Shown here piece after piece: positions 39,418 to 47,295 of a stretch of DNA of 47,295 bases. Source of the DNA: Candidatus Woesearchaeota archaeon (GTDB lineage Archaea > Nanobdellota > Nanobdellia > Woesearchaeales > B29-G15); NCBI GenBank assembly GCA_017610005.1, contig JAFCCU010000009.1, forward strand, positions 1 through 47,295, given 5' to 3'. The translations under genes were made by a program, and so were the position numbers. The notes below the pieces were generated by a model. That model was not told the DNA's origin. It saw only the letters and a list, made by a program, of their open reading frames with translations, and searched no databases. How positions within the stretch are numbered: the first letter of the stretch is position 1; the number at the start of each line of letters is the position of its first letter.

Positions 39418-39682
39418 AACTTAAATCTAAGTATTTATCTAAGGCTTTTTCCGATTGTAAGCCCCTCAATCCAATTGGATCTCCTTGGCCCTTGATTATA
39501 AATGTTGGGACACTCATAATTCCAAATTTTCTAGATAGCTTTTGCCCTTCATGTGTTGCTGTTGAAATCTCTTTAAACACAAAGTCATCTCTTTTTTTCC
39601 TGTAATTACCAATTAGTATTCTTGCTGAGTGACAATGGGGGCATGTTGGGGAAGTAAATAGGTACATTCTTGATTGGCCCAT
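39350..39682 (-). CDS. Glutaredoxin/thioredoxin-like protein
   Basis: A 110-residue thiol-redox protein. LFTSPTCPHCHSARI contains the CPHC active site (about residues 14-17), and GIMSVPTFIIKGQG contains the cis-Pro. The last 25 residues are basic and non-conserved, overlapping the SLAC1-like gene by 68 bases. It has no signal peptide, so it acts in the cytoplasm. It starts within the stop of the glutamate dehydrogenase gene (TAATG), so expression is coupled to it. CPHC is shared with the thioredoxin-DsbD fusion at 16039. Confidence 0.88.
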   Translation of the reverse strand: MGQSRMYLFTSPTCPHCHSARILIGNYRKKRDDFVFKEISTATHEGQKLSRKFGIMSVPTFIIKGQGDPIGLRGLQSEKALDKYLDLSYGIEKEEGKKRGFKIGKFRFKF

Positions 39683-40899
39683 TATAAATTTCCTCTAGCC
39701 TTCTCTGCTGCAAGGATTCTATTAATTGCAAGAGTGTAGGCTGCCTCTCTTAAACTTATTTTTTCCTTTAAATAAAGCTCATAAGTCCTGTGAAATGAGT
39801 CATTCATTTTTATATCTAACACTTTTCCCATTTCTTCTGTAGTAAATATATTTCCGGTTTTATTCTGGGACCATTCACAATAACTAACCACTACCCCTCC
39901 AGAGTTTGCAAGTATATCAGGAATAACAATAATCCCTTTTTTGAAAAGAATTTCATCTGCTTGTGATGTGATTGGGCCGTTGGCAAGTTCTAATATATAT
40001 TTGGCTTTTATATCCTCTACATTTTTGATTGTAATTTGATTTTCTAGTGCTGCAGGAATTAATACATCTACATTAAGTGTTAGGAGTTCATTATTACTAA
40101 TGGGGGTTGAATCTTTGAAATCAACCACACTTTTAGTATCATTAGAGTGTTTAATAACTTTTTCAATATCCAATCCTTCGCTATTAAAAATGCCTCCGTT
40201 TACATCACTTACGGCAATTATATTATACCCCTCATCATGCAATATTTTTGCAATATTCCTTCCAACATTTCCAAAACCTTGAATTGCAACTTGAATTTCT
40301 TCAGGTTCTTTTCTTTGTTTTTTTAAGAATTGTTTTAAGATAATTGCCCCCCCTTTTCCTGTTGCGCGTTCTCTTAAAGAACACCCACCTAATTCTATAG
40401 GCTTTCCAGTAATCATGGCAGGTTCGTGTTTACTAATAATTTTTTCATATTCATCTAACATCCAAGCCATAACTTGTGCATCAGTGTTTACATCTGGGGC
40501 AGGAATATCCTTATTTTCACCAATAAACTCCGAAAATGCTTTAATATATTCTCTACTTATCTGTTCTTTTTCTAATTTGCTTATTTTTCTTGGATCAACC
40601 TTAACCCCTCCTTTTGATCCACCATATGGAAGTTTAACAAGTGAGTTTTTTAAGCTCATCCAAAAGGATAGTGATTTAACTTCATCTTCAGAAACATTTG
40701 GGTGGAATCTAATCCCTCCCTTGGCTGGCCCAAGTGAATTGTTGTGAATAATTCTCCATGCATCATATTTATTTCCATTAACTGTTAATTTAGCGTGTTT
40801 TACTTGCTTGTGACTTAAAAGTAAGGCTTTTTCTTGTTCTGTTAGCCCCATTTTTATTCCGTAATTATCTAAATTTTTTTTTATATTTTCAAAGACCAT
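39682..40899 (-). CDS. gdhA: Glutamate dehydrogenase
   Basis: A 405-residue Glu/Leu/Phe/Val dehydrogenase that interconverts glutamate with 2-oxoglutarate and ammonia. Conserved sites are PAKGGIRFHPNVS, SLVKLPYGGSKGGVKVDP with the catalytic Lys region at about residues 85-102, PAPDVNTDAQVMAWM, the dinucleotide-binding IQGFGNVGRNIAKIL, and ANSGGVVVSYCEW. Length fits archaeal enzymes. ATG 40899 is chosen over ORF-extending codons upstream. Its TATA element overlaps the first AGAAGTACT repeat, hinting at control by the adjacent membrane regulator. Confidence 0.95.
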   Translation of the reverse strand: MVFENIKKNLDNYGIKMGLTEQEKALLLSHKQVKHAKLTVNGNKYDAWRIIHNNSLGPAKGGIRFHPNVSEDEVKSLSFWMSLKNSLVKLPYGGSKGGVKVDPRKISKLEKEQISREYIKAFSEFIGENKDIPAPDVNTDAQVMAWMLDEYEKIISKHEPAMITGKPIELGGCSLRERATGKGGAIILKQFLKKQRKEPEEIQVAIQGFGNVGRNIAKILHDEGYNIIAVSDVNGGIFNSEGLDIEKVIKHSNDTKSVVDFKDSTPISNNELLTLNVDVLIPAALENQITIKNVEDIKAKYILELANGPITSQADEILFKKGIIVIPDILANSGGVVVSYCEWSQNKTGNIFTTEEMGKVLDIKMNDSFHRTYELYLKEKISLREAAYTLAINRILAAEKARGNL

Positions 40900-40935
40900 A
40901 TCAATCACCCATATCAATCAGTACCGATGCAAATT

Positions 40936-40994
40936 AGAAGTACTATATAAGTGTTTTTGAGTACTTCTTAAATTGCTGTAAAAATAGAAGTACT
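40936..40994. promoter_or_regulatory. Three AGAAGTACT elements in the gdhA/regulator intergenic region
   Basis: Exact nine-base copies at 40936-40944 (plus), 40960-40968 (minus) and 40986-40994 (plus), starts 24 and 26 bases apart. The first overlaps the minus-strand TATA (ACTTATATAGTAC) of gdhA. The array resembles a multi-site operator controlling both divergent genes. Confidence 0.65.
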
Positions 40995-41027
40995 GTTAAT
41001 TTAATAAAAATTGTTAAATTCTAGTAA

Positions 41028-41039
41028 CATATATAAAGA
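41028..41039 (+). promoter_or_regulatory. TATA box for membrane regulator
   Basis: ACATATATAAAG lies about 25-30 bases before the ATG at 41060, an archaeal promoter with minimal leader. Confidence 0.6.
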
Positions 41040-41059
41040 TTCATTCATGTTAAGAATTT

Positions 41060-41530
41060 ATGAAGAATAGACAGGCTGGATATCTAATTATAGGAATTAG
41101 TGTATTAATCGGTTTTATCATCTATACCTTCAACAAAGCACTAACAGACATTGTAACTACATCTTGTTCTCATGGCACCAGCTGCCCTATGTGGGGAACG
41201 TTAAATATTCAAACTAATATAAGCTTAGGATTAATGGCATTTGTTGCTTTTGTGGGATTATTTTTTGTTTTTTTCTCTGAAGGAAAAACAACTCATAAAA
41301 AAATTGTGAAAAAAGATTATACTAAAATCAAAAATAATCTAAGTGATGACGAAAAGCAAATATTTGAAAAGATATTAAATGCTGATGGAACAATTTTTCA
41401 ATCCAATATTGTTGAAGAAACTTCATTTACTAAAGTGAAGGTAACAAGGATTCTTGATAAACTTGAAGGAAGAAACTTAATAGAAAGAAAAAGACGTGGC
41501 ATGACCAATGTTGTAATTCTTAAACATTGA
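41060..41530 (+). CDS. Membrane-anchored winged-helix regulator, HGTSC loop
   Basis: A 156-residue protein of the same layout as that at 15503-15976. Two N-terminal helices (about residues 7-27 and 53-72) flank an extracytoplasmic loop DIVTTSCSHGTSCPMWGT. A cytoplasmic linker and MarR-like winged helix follow: LSDDEKQIFEKILNADGTIF, NIVEETSFTKVKVTRILDK and LEGRNLIERKRRG. Two Cys and one His in the loop could bind Cu(I) or sense thiol oxidation. It diverges from gdhA and precedes the copper genes, which it probably controls. Confidence 0.8.
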   Translation: MKNRQAGYLIIGISVLIGFIIYTFNKALTDIVTTSCSHGTSCPMWGTLNIQTNISLGLMAFVAFVGLFFVFFSEGKTTHKKIVKKDYTKIKNNLSDDEKQIFEKILNADGTIFQSNIVEETSFTKVKVTRILDKLEGRNLIERKRRGMTNVVILKH

Positions 41531-41542
41531 AACTAGTTTCAA
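41527..41542. promoter_or_regulatory. Perfect palindrome before copper genes
   Basis: TTGAAACTAGTTTCAA is a perfect 16-base palindrome overlapping the end of the regulator gene, about 50-65 bases before copZ. A TATA-like CCTTATAAGG (41549-41558) and another GTTTCA half-site (41560-41565) follow. The half-site equals that of the DsbD promoter at 15981. Confidence 0.6.
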
Positions 41543-41591
41543 ACAATTCCTTATAAGGTGTTTCATTATTTCTCCTCTTGATGATTTTGAT

Positions 41592-41798
41592 ATGAGCCAA
41601 GAAATAATTAAAGTTAATGGAATGCATTGTAAGAGTTGTGAATTACTAATCATAGAAATTTTAGAAGACCAAGATGGGATAAATAAGGCAGAAGTTTCAA
41701 TCGGGAAAGTAATTGTAAATTTTGATGAAGATAAATTAAATTCAAATATGATTCGGGCAATTATTGCAAAAGAAGGATGTGGAGTTGAACTAAAATGA
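41592..41798 (+). CDS. copZ: Copper chaperone CopZ-like HMA protein
   Basis: A 68-residue heavy-metal-associated domain protein. The metal site is GMHCKSCELL at about residues 10-19 (M-x-C-x-x-C), followed by VIVNFDEDKLNSNMIRAIIA, typical of the ferredoxin-like HMA fold. It would carry Cu(I) to the ATPase encoded downstream. Its stop overlaps the next start by ATGA, forming the operon copZ-HMA/TauE-copA behind the palindromic element. Confidence 0.88.
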   Translation: MSQEIIKVNGMHCKSCELLIIEILEDQDGINKAEVSIGKVIVNFDEDKLNSNMIRAIIAKEGCGVELK

Positions 41799-43201
41799 TT
41801 GTAAAGGGTTTTATTATTAAAGGTACAATGTGCGAAAGTTGTTCAACTATTATTAAGAAACAAGCATTAAAAGTTAAAGGAGTAACAGATGTAAGCTTTA
41901 ATCTTGCAACAGAATCAGGGAAAGTTACATATGATGAGAAAAAAACTGATATTGATAAAATATTATCTAAAATTGAAGAGAAGGGTTACATTGGTTACAT
42001 CTTAGAAAAAAAATCAAATAAATGGAAGGGTTGGATTTTTGGGACTATCGGACTTTTTGTAATCGGATACTTTTTGTTTAACTTGGTTGAAGGGATAAAC
42101 CTTCCACGTATTAGTCAGAATATGGGATACGGATTGTTATTTGTTGTTGGACTTTTAACTGGGTTTCATTGTATTAGCATGTGCGGGGGTTTTGTTGTTA
42201 GCTATACTGCAAAAAATGCGCAGGAAGGAAAAAAGTCTCATAAATCTCATTTGATGTATGGACTTGGAAAACTAATTTCTTATACATTAATTGGTGCGAT
42301 GTTTGGTCTTCTTGGTTCAGTTGTTGCATTTACTCCCCTCATGAGGGGAGTAGTTGGTTTACTTGCGGGGTTATTCCTTGTATTTTTTGGCCTTAAAATG
42401 CTAAATATTTTTCCAATATTAAGAAAAGTTAGAATAAAAACCCCTAAGTTCCTAGCTAAGTTTGTTGGTAAAAATTCAAGTAATAAAAGCCCACTTATAA
42501 TTGGTTTATTAAATGGATTAATGATTGCTTGTGGCCCCTTGCAGGCAATATATATTATGGCTGCTGGAACAGGGAGTTTTATTGAAGGGGCAAAATTACT
42601 ATTTGTTTTTGCTTTAGGAACATTACCTGTAATGCTTGGCTTTGGGTATATTGCAAGTTATGTGTCTGGGAAGGCCACTCAAAAGATATTAAAAGCTTCA
42701 GGAGCAATTGTGATAATCTTGGGTTTAGTTATGATTAATAATGGATTGGTATTAACTGGTAGCGGATATGATCTGGGATCAATTACAACAAATACTAAGA
42801 TTATATCAGAAATTTCTTTAAATGATGAATTCCAAGAAATCAAGATGGAAGTAACTAGAAATGGTTGGAGCCCTGATAGCTTTGTGTTACAAAAGGGAGT
42901 GCCTGTAAAATGGATTATTGATGGCAAAGAAATAACTGGTTGTAATAATGCAATTCAGGTGCCAAAGTATGATTTGGAATTTGACATTGTTCCAGGAGAA
43001 CAAATAATCGAGTTCACCCCAGAGGAGTCAGGGGTAATTAGATGGAGTTGTTGGATGGGGATGATTCCAGGCTCTTTTATTGTAAAAGATAATATTGATG
43101 ATGGGGTAACTCCAGAGGTTGAGCCTACTCAACAAGGATCATGTGGTGGAAGTTGTGGCTCACCTTCTTGTGGCACTGGTAGTTGTGGATGTGGGGCGTA
43201 A
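41795..43201 (+). CDS. HMA - TauE/SafE-type membrane - cupredoxin fusion with Cys-rich tail
   Basis: A 468-residue multidomain copper protein. Residues 1-70 are an HMA domain ([13 protein letters not shown]). Residues about 80-330 have about seven helices of the TauE/SafE (DsbD-like) family with [13 protein letters not shown] and [20 protein letters not shown]. Residues about 345-440 are a cupredoxin-like domain with [29 protein letters not shown] and IRWSCWMGM. The last 25 residues are Cys/Gly rich ([17 protein letters not shown]). It likely moves or inserts copper across the membrane together with CopA. The stop is four bases before the copA start. Confidence 0.85.
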   Translation: MIVKGFIIKGTMCESCSTIIKKQALKVKGVTDVSFNLATESGKVTYDEKKTDIDKILSKIEEKGYIGYILEKKSNKWKGWIFGTIGLFVIGYFLFNLVEGINLPRISQNMGYGLLFVVGLLTGFHCISMCGGFVVSYTAKNAQEGKKSHKSHLMYGLGKLISYTLIGAMFGLLGSVVAFTPLMRGVVGLLAGLFLVFFGLKMLNIFPILRKVRIKTPKFLAKFVGKNSSNKSPLIIGLLNGLMIACGPLQAIYIMAAGTGSFIEGAKLLFVFALGTLPVMLGFGYIASYVSGKATQKILKASGAIVIILGLVMINNGLVLTGSGYDLGSITTNTKIISEISLNDEFQEIKMEVTRNGWSPDSFVLQKGVPVKWIIDGKEITGCNNAIQVPKYDLEFDIVPGEQIIEFTPEESGVIRWSCWMGMIPGSFIVKDNIDDGVTPEVEPTQQGSCGGSCGSPSCGTGSCGCGA

Positions 43202-43205
43202 TAAA

Positions 43206-45332
43206 ATGACAAAAATTAATATTGATATTACTGGAATGCATTGTGCTAGTTGTGTAACCATCATTGATAGGGCATTAAATAAAGCAGAAGGAGTAGACTC
43301 AGCCAATGTTAATTTTTCAACTGAAAAAGCAACTGTAAAATTTGATCCAAAGTTAATTAGTGAAGGCAAATTGCTTCAAATTATTAAAGAAAAGGGATAT
43401 CAGGGAAGCATAAATGGGAGAAAAGATCGAAAAGAAGAATTAAAAAAATTAGAATCATCAGTAGTTTTTAGTGCAATTTTTGCAATTCCTGCATTTATTT
43501 TGGGGATGTTTTTTATGGGTAACCCTTTTCCTTTTCAAGATTATATAATGTGGGCTTTAGCAACTCCAGTTCAGTTTTATATAGGAAAATCATTTTACAA
43601 GGGGGCGTTTTTGGCTTTAAAAAATAAAACTGCAAATATGGACACATTAATTGCACTAGGCACCTCTGCTGCTTATTTTTATTCAGTTTATGCAGTATTA
43701 TTTTCTGTTGGCCACCAGTATTTTGAAGCTTCAGCTGTTTTAATCACATTAGTTATATTTGGTAAATATCTTGAAGCGGTAGCTAAGGGAAAAACTTCTG
43801 AGGCAATTACAAAATTAATGAAGATGGGAGCAAAAACCGCTACAGTTGTTAGAGATAATAAGGAATTGAAAATCCCAATTGATAATGTTGTAAAAGGAGA
43901 TATACTAGTTATTAAACCTGGAGAAAAAATCCCTGTTGATGGAGAAATTATTGATGGTAGTTCATCCATTGATGAAAGTCTAGTTACTGGAGAAAGTATC
44001 CCTGTTGAAAAAAGGAAAGGAGACACTGTAATTGGCTCAACAATTAATAAAACCGGCAGTTTTAGGTTTGTTGCAACAAGAGTGGGTAAAGAAACTACTC
44101 TAGCCAGGATAATTAAGTTAATTGAAGAGGCCCAAACAAGAAAAGCACCAATTCAAAGATTTGCAGATAGGGTATCTTCTTTTTTTGTCCCTGTTGTAAT
44201 AATTATTGCAATTTTTACTTTTTCATTTTGGTCATTTTATGCCCCATTTAATTTTGCATTAATAACAAGTGTTTCTGTGTTAGTAATTGCTTGTCCTTGT
44301 GCTTTAGGCCTTGCTACTCCTACTGCAATAATGGTGGGAACAGGTAAGGGGGCTAAAAAGGGGATTTTAATTAAGGGTGGAGACGCTCTAGAAACTGCAC
44401 ATAAGTTGAAGTACATTGTATTTGATAAAACTGGAACAATTACTAGGGGGGCTCCAGTTGTAACTGATATTGTAGGTGACGTGCTTCAAGTTGCTGCAAG
44501 TATTGAGAAAAGCTCTGAACATCCATTAGCTGAAGCAATTGTGAAAAAAGCTAAGGACTTAAATCTTATAGATGTGAAAAATTTTAAGGCAATAATTGGA
44601 AGGGGAGTACAAGCAATTGTCAAAGGAAAATCTTATTTCTTTGGAAATTTAAGATTAATGAATGAAAAAAAGATTGATTTAAGCCCCGTTAATACAAAAA
44701 TAAAAGAGCTTGAAAATGAAGGAAAAACAGTGATGGTCCTTGCAAAAGAAAATTTAGCTCTTGGTTTAATTGCTGTTGCTGACGAAATTAAAACTGATTC
44801 AAAAGAAGCTATAAGTAATCTGAAAGAACTTGGAATAAAAGTTTTTATGTTAACTGGAGATAATAAAAGAACTGCAGATTCAATTGCAAGAAATGCAGGG
44901 ATTAAAAATGTTTTTGCTGAGGTTTTACCTGAAGAAAAAGCAAATTATGTTAAAAAATTACAAAAAAAAGGGAAGGTTGGTGCAGTAGGGGATGGAATAA
45001 ATGATGCACCCATGTTAGCCCAAGCAGATATTGGAATTGCAATGGGTTCAGGAACTGACGTTGCAATGGAGTCTGGAAGTATTGTTTTAATGAGAGATAG
45101 TTTGTTAGATGTTGCTAAAGCAATTAAGTTAAGTAAGTTAACAATGAGTAAGATTAAACAGAATATGTTTTGGGCGTTATTTTACAATTCATTAGGAATT
45201 CCAATTGCAGCAGGAGTCTTGTATCCTCTTACTGGATGGCTTTTATCACCAATGATTGCAGGTGGGGCAATGGCTCTTAGTTCTGTTAGTGTAATAACAA
45301 ACTCCCTTTTACTTAGAAAAAAGAAGTTGTAA
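43206..45332 (+). CDS. copA: Copper-exporting P1B-type ATPase
   Basis: A 708-residue Cu(I) ATPase. One N-terminal HMA domain (GMHCASC, about 10-16); TM helices with the CPC motif in [17 protein letters not shown]; phosphorylation site [21 protein letters not shown] in the actuator domain; hinge [27 protein letters not shown] and [14 protein letters not shown] are the copper-class TM motifs. The ATG at 43206 is preferred; a longer frame into the preceding gene would not be conserved. It pumps Cu(I) out of the cell. Last gene of the copper operon. Confidence 0.95.
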   Translation: MTKINIDITGMHCASCVTIIDRALNKAEGVDSANVNFSTEKATVKFDPKLISEGKLLQIIKEKGYQGSINGRKDRKEELKKLESSVVFSAIFAIPAFILGMFFMGNPFPFQDYIMWALATPVQFYIGKSFYKGAFLALKNKTANMDTLIALGTSAAYFYSVYAVLFSVGHQYFEASAVLITLVIFGKYLEAVAKGKTSEAITKLMKMGAKTATVVRDNKELKIPIDNVVKGDILVIKPGEKIPVDGEIIDGSSSIDESLVTGESIPVEKRKGDTVIGSTINKTGSFRFVATRVGKETTLARIIKLIEEAQTRKAPIQRFADRVSSFFVPVVIIIAIFTFSFWSFYAPFNFALITSVSVLVIACPCALGLATPTAIMVGTGKGAKKGILIKGGDALETAHKLKYIVFDKTGTITRGAPVVTDIVGDVLQVAASIEKSSEHPLAEAIVKKAKDLNLIDVKNFKAIIGRGVQAIVKGKSYFFGNLRLMNEKKIDLSPVNTKIKELENEGKTVMVLAKENLALGLIAVADEIKTDSKEAISNLKELGIKVFMLTGDNKRTADSIARNAGIKNVFAEVLPEEKANYVKKLQKKGKVGAVGDGINDAPMLAQADIGIAMGSGTDVAMESGSIVLMRDSLLDVAKAIKLSKLTMSKIKQNMFWALFYNSLGIPIAAGVLYPLTGWLLSPMIAGGAMALSSVSVITNSLLLRKKKL

Positions 45333-45337
45333 AATTA

Positions 45338-45357
45338 AAAAAAGTAAAAACTTTTTT
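45338..45357. terminator. Bidirectional terminator hairpin
   Basis: AAAAAAGT-AAAA-ACTTTTTT is an eight-base-pair stem immediately after copA, with T tracts on both strands. It lies between copA and the convergent frameshifted small gene. Confidence 0.6.
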
Positions 45358-45514
45358 CAATTTTTATAGTTATCCACAATCCAACCTATTGCTATAATCC
45401 CTATAATCATTGGAAACCAAGGTATATTTACAGTTATTAAACCTAAATCTCCAAGAATCCAAAAGATTGCAAAAATTAAAACAAACACGTTGGGGATGTC
45501 TTTTTCTTAGCCAT
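45357..45514 (-). pseudogene. Frameshifted small membrane protein
   Basis: From ATG 45514 the minus strand encodes MAKKK, then hits a stop unless one A is inserted in the AAGAAAAAG run. The restored frame reads DIPNVFVLIFAIFWILGDLG and a second hydrophobic segment with WFPMIIGIIAIGWIVDNYKN, ending TGA at 45357: 52 residues, two helices. In the uncorrected frame a stop interrupts after 12 codons. The error, decay or programmed slip cannot be distinguished here. The protein type resembles small PspC/SdpI-like helices. Confidence 0.5.
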
Positions 45515-45601
45515 TTTATTATCATTAAAAATTGAATATTTAAATTTTTGGGACATTTTAAACCAATTAAATAATGATTTTGGGCTAGAATCGTCAAAAG
45601 A

Positions 45602-45612
45602 TTTATATACTA
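45602..45612 (+). promoter_or_regulatory. TATA box of secreted Cys-repeat protein
   Basis: TTTATATACTA precedes the ATG at 45659 by about 50 bases, with GGGTTGATT between; consistent with a promoter and short leader. Confidence 0.45.
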
Positions 45613-45658
45613 TAAAATGAATTTTATAGTCAATAAAGCAGTAAAAGGGTTGATTTAA

Positions 45659-47295
45659 ATGAATTATAGATATGGGATTGTTCTAATATGTTTAATTTTA
45701 GTTTCAGGGATTGCATTAGCAGTAGATAATGAAAACAGCATTACAGGGTTTGCTGTTGACGGGGGAGGCATTTCTGGTTGGTGGAATGCACTTTGGGGGA
45801 TTGATCCAAGTGATGGAACTTCAACATCAGTTACAACCATCTCAACCACTAGCTATACTACCACAACTTCCCTTCTTTCAAATGGAAGACGCTGCTCTTA
45901 TAATTCTGACTGCTCAAGTGGATACTGCGATAGAACAGGCACAAGAACCTGCAAAGATAAACCCACTACAACCACTTCTAGAAGAACAACAATCTCAACT
46001 ACTAGCCGTTCAACAACAACTACTCTCCTTTCAAATGGAAGACGCTGCTCTTATAATTCTGACTGCTCAAGTGGATACTGCGATAGAACAGGCACAAGAA
46101 CCTGCAAAGATAAACCTACTACAATTTCTACAACTACAATTAAGCTATTTGCAACTGGAAAACTTTGTACATACAACTCTCAATGTATAAGTGGTTACTG
46201 TGATAAAACATGCAAGATTCAAAATGGAGAAACTTGCAGAGGTAATTATGAGTGCAAAAGTGGTTACTGTGATAAAACATGCAAAGATAAACCAACTACA
46301 ACAGTTTCAACAACAACAATCCTTCTTGAAAATGGAAGACGCTGCTCTTATAATTCTGACTGCTCAAGTGGATACTGCGACAAAACAGACACAAGAACCT
46401 GCAAAGATGAACCAGGAGATGGTTGCAATGATGATCTAGGAGAATATTGGTGTGAACACACAGAATCATGCCTAAGAGAATATGAAGAATGTATTGCTCC
46501 ACCACTTCTTAGAAATGGAAGACGCTGCTCTGATAGTGATGAATGTTTAAGTGGATATTGTGATGCCACAGGAACAACAAGAACTTGCCAACCCCTTTGT
46601 GTTCCAGATTGCTGGAATGAAGAGTATAACATTCCATTAGTTTGTGGGGAGGATGGATGTGGAGGAACTTGTGGGCCTGAATGTTTAGGAGACACTTTTT
46701 GTCTTAATGGGAAATGCGCCCTTATTCTTGCTGATCCAGCAGGAGGGGGAGGAAGCAATCCTTATGGTGCGATGGGTAGAACTGGTCCAAACCCTTCACC
46801 AAGTGGAGAACCTTGCATATATTGCCTTCCACCAGATGCTACAGTACAGGTTTTTACTTCAAATCAGCAAAAAGTTTACGAAGAAACTTTCTATAGTTCA
46901 TTGGGTATTGATTCTGCAAAACTTTACTTAAATCACCTTGATAACGGGGTGTATATTGTGAAAGTGACAAGTTCTATTGCTTCAACATTTGGTAAGGTGA
47001 GTATTTACAGAAATCTTGGTGCTGTTAGCCCCAGTTGCTCTTCTGCTCCTCCAGGAGGTTGTCCTGCTTGGGATGCTGTTAGTATCAGTGAAGGAAAAAC
47101 AATTTGTGATTGTATTGGGGAAGAATTAAAATGTGAAACGGATTATGATGGTGATAGTTTCACGGATGAAACCACCAAAGTAGATTGCACAGGGGGTATT
47201 TGCAATGAAGATTTCACAACATGCCGTGTTATTTATCCTGGACCCTATATCTTCCCTTTAAGTGACCCCTCAAATCCTGAAATAATTCACGGATG
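45659..47295 (+). CDS. Secreted Cys-rich repeat surface protein (partial, runs off the edge)
   Basis: An open frame of 545 codons with no stop to the window edge. A signal peptide (LICLILVSGIALAVD) is followed by ITGFAVDGG. From about residue 75 there are about six Cys-rich modules of the form NGRRCSYNSDCSSGYCD...CKDK, several exact at the DNA level, separated by Thr/Ser-rich linkers (PTTTTS, STTS) likely O-glycosylated. The C-terminal visible part has further Cys pairs and a beta-rich domain (VYIVKVTSSIASTFGKVSIY). The module resembles Dickkopf-type N-terminal repeats. A surface or adhesion role is inferred. Confidence 0.85.
   Translation, partial: MNYRYGIVLICLILVSGIALAVDNENSITGFAVDGGGISGWWNALWGIDPSDGTSTSVTTISTTSYTTTTSLLSNGRRCSYNSDCSSGYCDRTGTRTCKDKPTTTTSRRTTISTTSRSTTTTLLSNGRRCSYNSDCSSGYCDRTGTRTCKDKPTTISTTTIKLFATGKLCTYNSQCISGYCDKTCKIQNGETCRGNYECKSGYCDKTCKDKPTTTVSTTTILLENGRRCSYNSDCSSGYCDKTDTRTCKDEPGDGCNDDLGEYWCEHTESCLREYEECIAPPLLRNGRRCSDSDECLSGYCDATGTTRTCQPLCVPDCWNEEYNIPLVCGEDGCGGTCGPECLGDTFCLNGKCALILADPAGGGGSNPYGAMGRTGPNPSPSGEPCIYCLPPDATVQVFTSNQQKVYEETFYSSLGIDSAKLYLNHLDNGVYIVKVTSSIASTFGKVSIYRNLGAVSPSCSSAPPGGCPAWDAVSISEGKTICDCIGEELKCETDYDGDSFTDETTKVDCTGGICNEDFTTCRVIYPGPYIFPLSDPSNPEIIHG

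Noticed and set aside
45729-46931. Several alternative frames on both strands within the Cys-repeat gene
   Set aside because: They arise from repeated DNA in other frames. The frame from 45659 has the signal peptide, regular Cys pattern and no stop to the edge.

Overview
The window is 47,295 bases of AT-rich archaeal chromosome. Archaeal identity rests on ribosomal proteins eL33, eL21, eS6 and eS17, RNA polymerase subunit F, aIF2-gamma, Alba, Pth2, the lplA/lplB split and intron-containing tRNAs. TATA boxes close to start codons (often leaderless) and dense ATGA-type gene overlaps fit. Bacterial-type GyrB, a class III signal pilin, many lineage-specific small membrane proteins and a 522/668/282-residue unknown operon suggest a DPANN archaeon (Woesearchaeota/Pacearchaeota-like). 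That placement is inference; no 16S gene is present.

Layout. 1-6.7 kb: informational genes (eL33, eL21-rpoF-DUF655) interleaved with an unusual operon of two paralogous membrane proteins and two coiled-coil proteins. 6.68-7.05 kb: an array of 24 seven-base repeats. 7.05-15.5 kb: aIF2-gamma, eS6 and GyrB on the minus strand, then a transporter, a RimB-RimK-type fusion, intron-bearing tRNA-Lys, Pth2, a GNAT and an N-formylglutamate amidohydrolase-like protein. 15.5-19.5 kb: a membrane-anchored winged-helix regulator diverges from an operon of thioredoxin-DsbD, H-protein, LipA, LplA and LplB. 19.5-20.8 kb: ureohydrolase, eS17, Alba. 20.77-21.45 kb: a rearranged tRNA-Arg locus with a duplicated tRNA 5' half, seven-base repeats and a GC-rich 48-base tandem repeat copying the tRNA 3' end. 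21.4-25.7 kb: flippase-like protein, pilin, stand-alone NFACT-R protein and a KefB/TrkA-type antiporter. 25.7-30.2 kb: the unknown three-gene operon (novel protein, TIM barrel with a large insertion, nucleotidyltransferase-HEPN-like protein).

30.7-32.4 kb is an oxidative-stress operon (PerR/Fur, rubrerythrin, ferritin-like, superoxide reductase) behind two perfect palindromes. 33-41 kb is an accessory minus-strand block: a four-gene lipoprotein/DUF4405 operon, a secreted Asp-rich protein, a ferredoxin-split permease-regulator operon, an SLAC1-like channel, a thioredoxin and glutamate dehydrogenase. 41-45.3 kb is a copper locus: a second membrane-anchored winged-helix regulator, CopZ, an HMA-TauE/SafE-cupredoxin fusion and CopA. 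The window ends inside a secreted protein with Cys-rich repeats, open to the edge.

Strongest leads: (i) twin transmembrane regulators sharing an extracytoplasmic HG[AT][TS]C motif, each controlling or adjoining a thiol/copper module; (ii) coupling of lipoylation to a thioredoxin-DsbD membrane protein; (iii) the two uncharacterised membrane operons; (iv) a family of seven-base intergenic repeats ending at gene boundaries; (v) the tRNA-Arg repeat locus. All functional statements are read from translated sequence without database searches.
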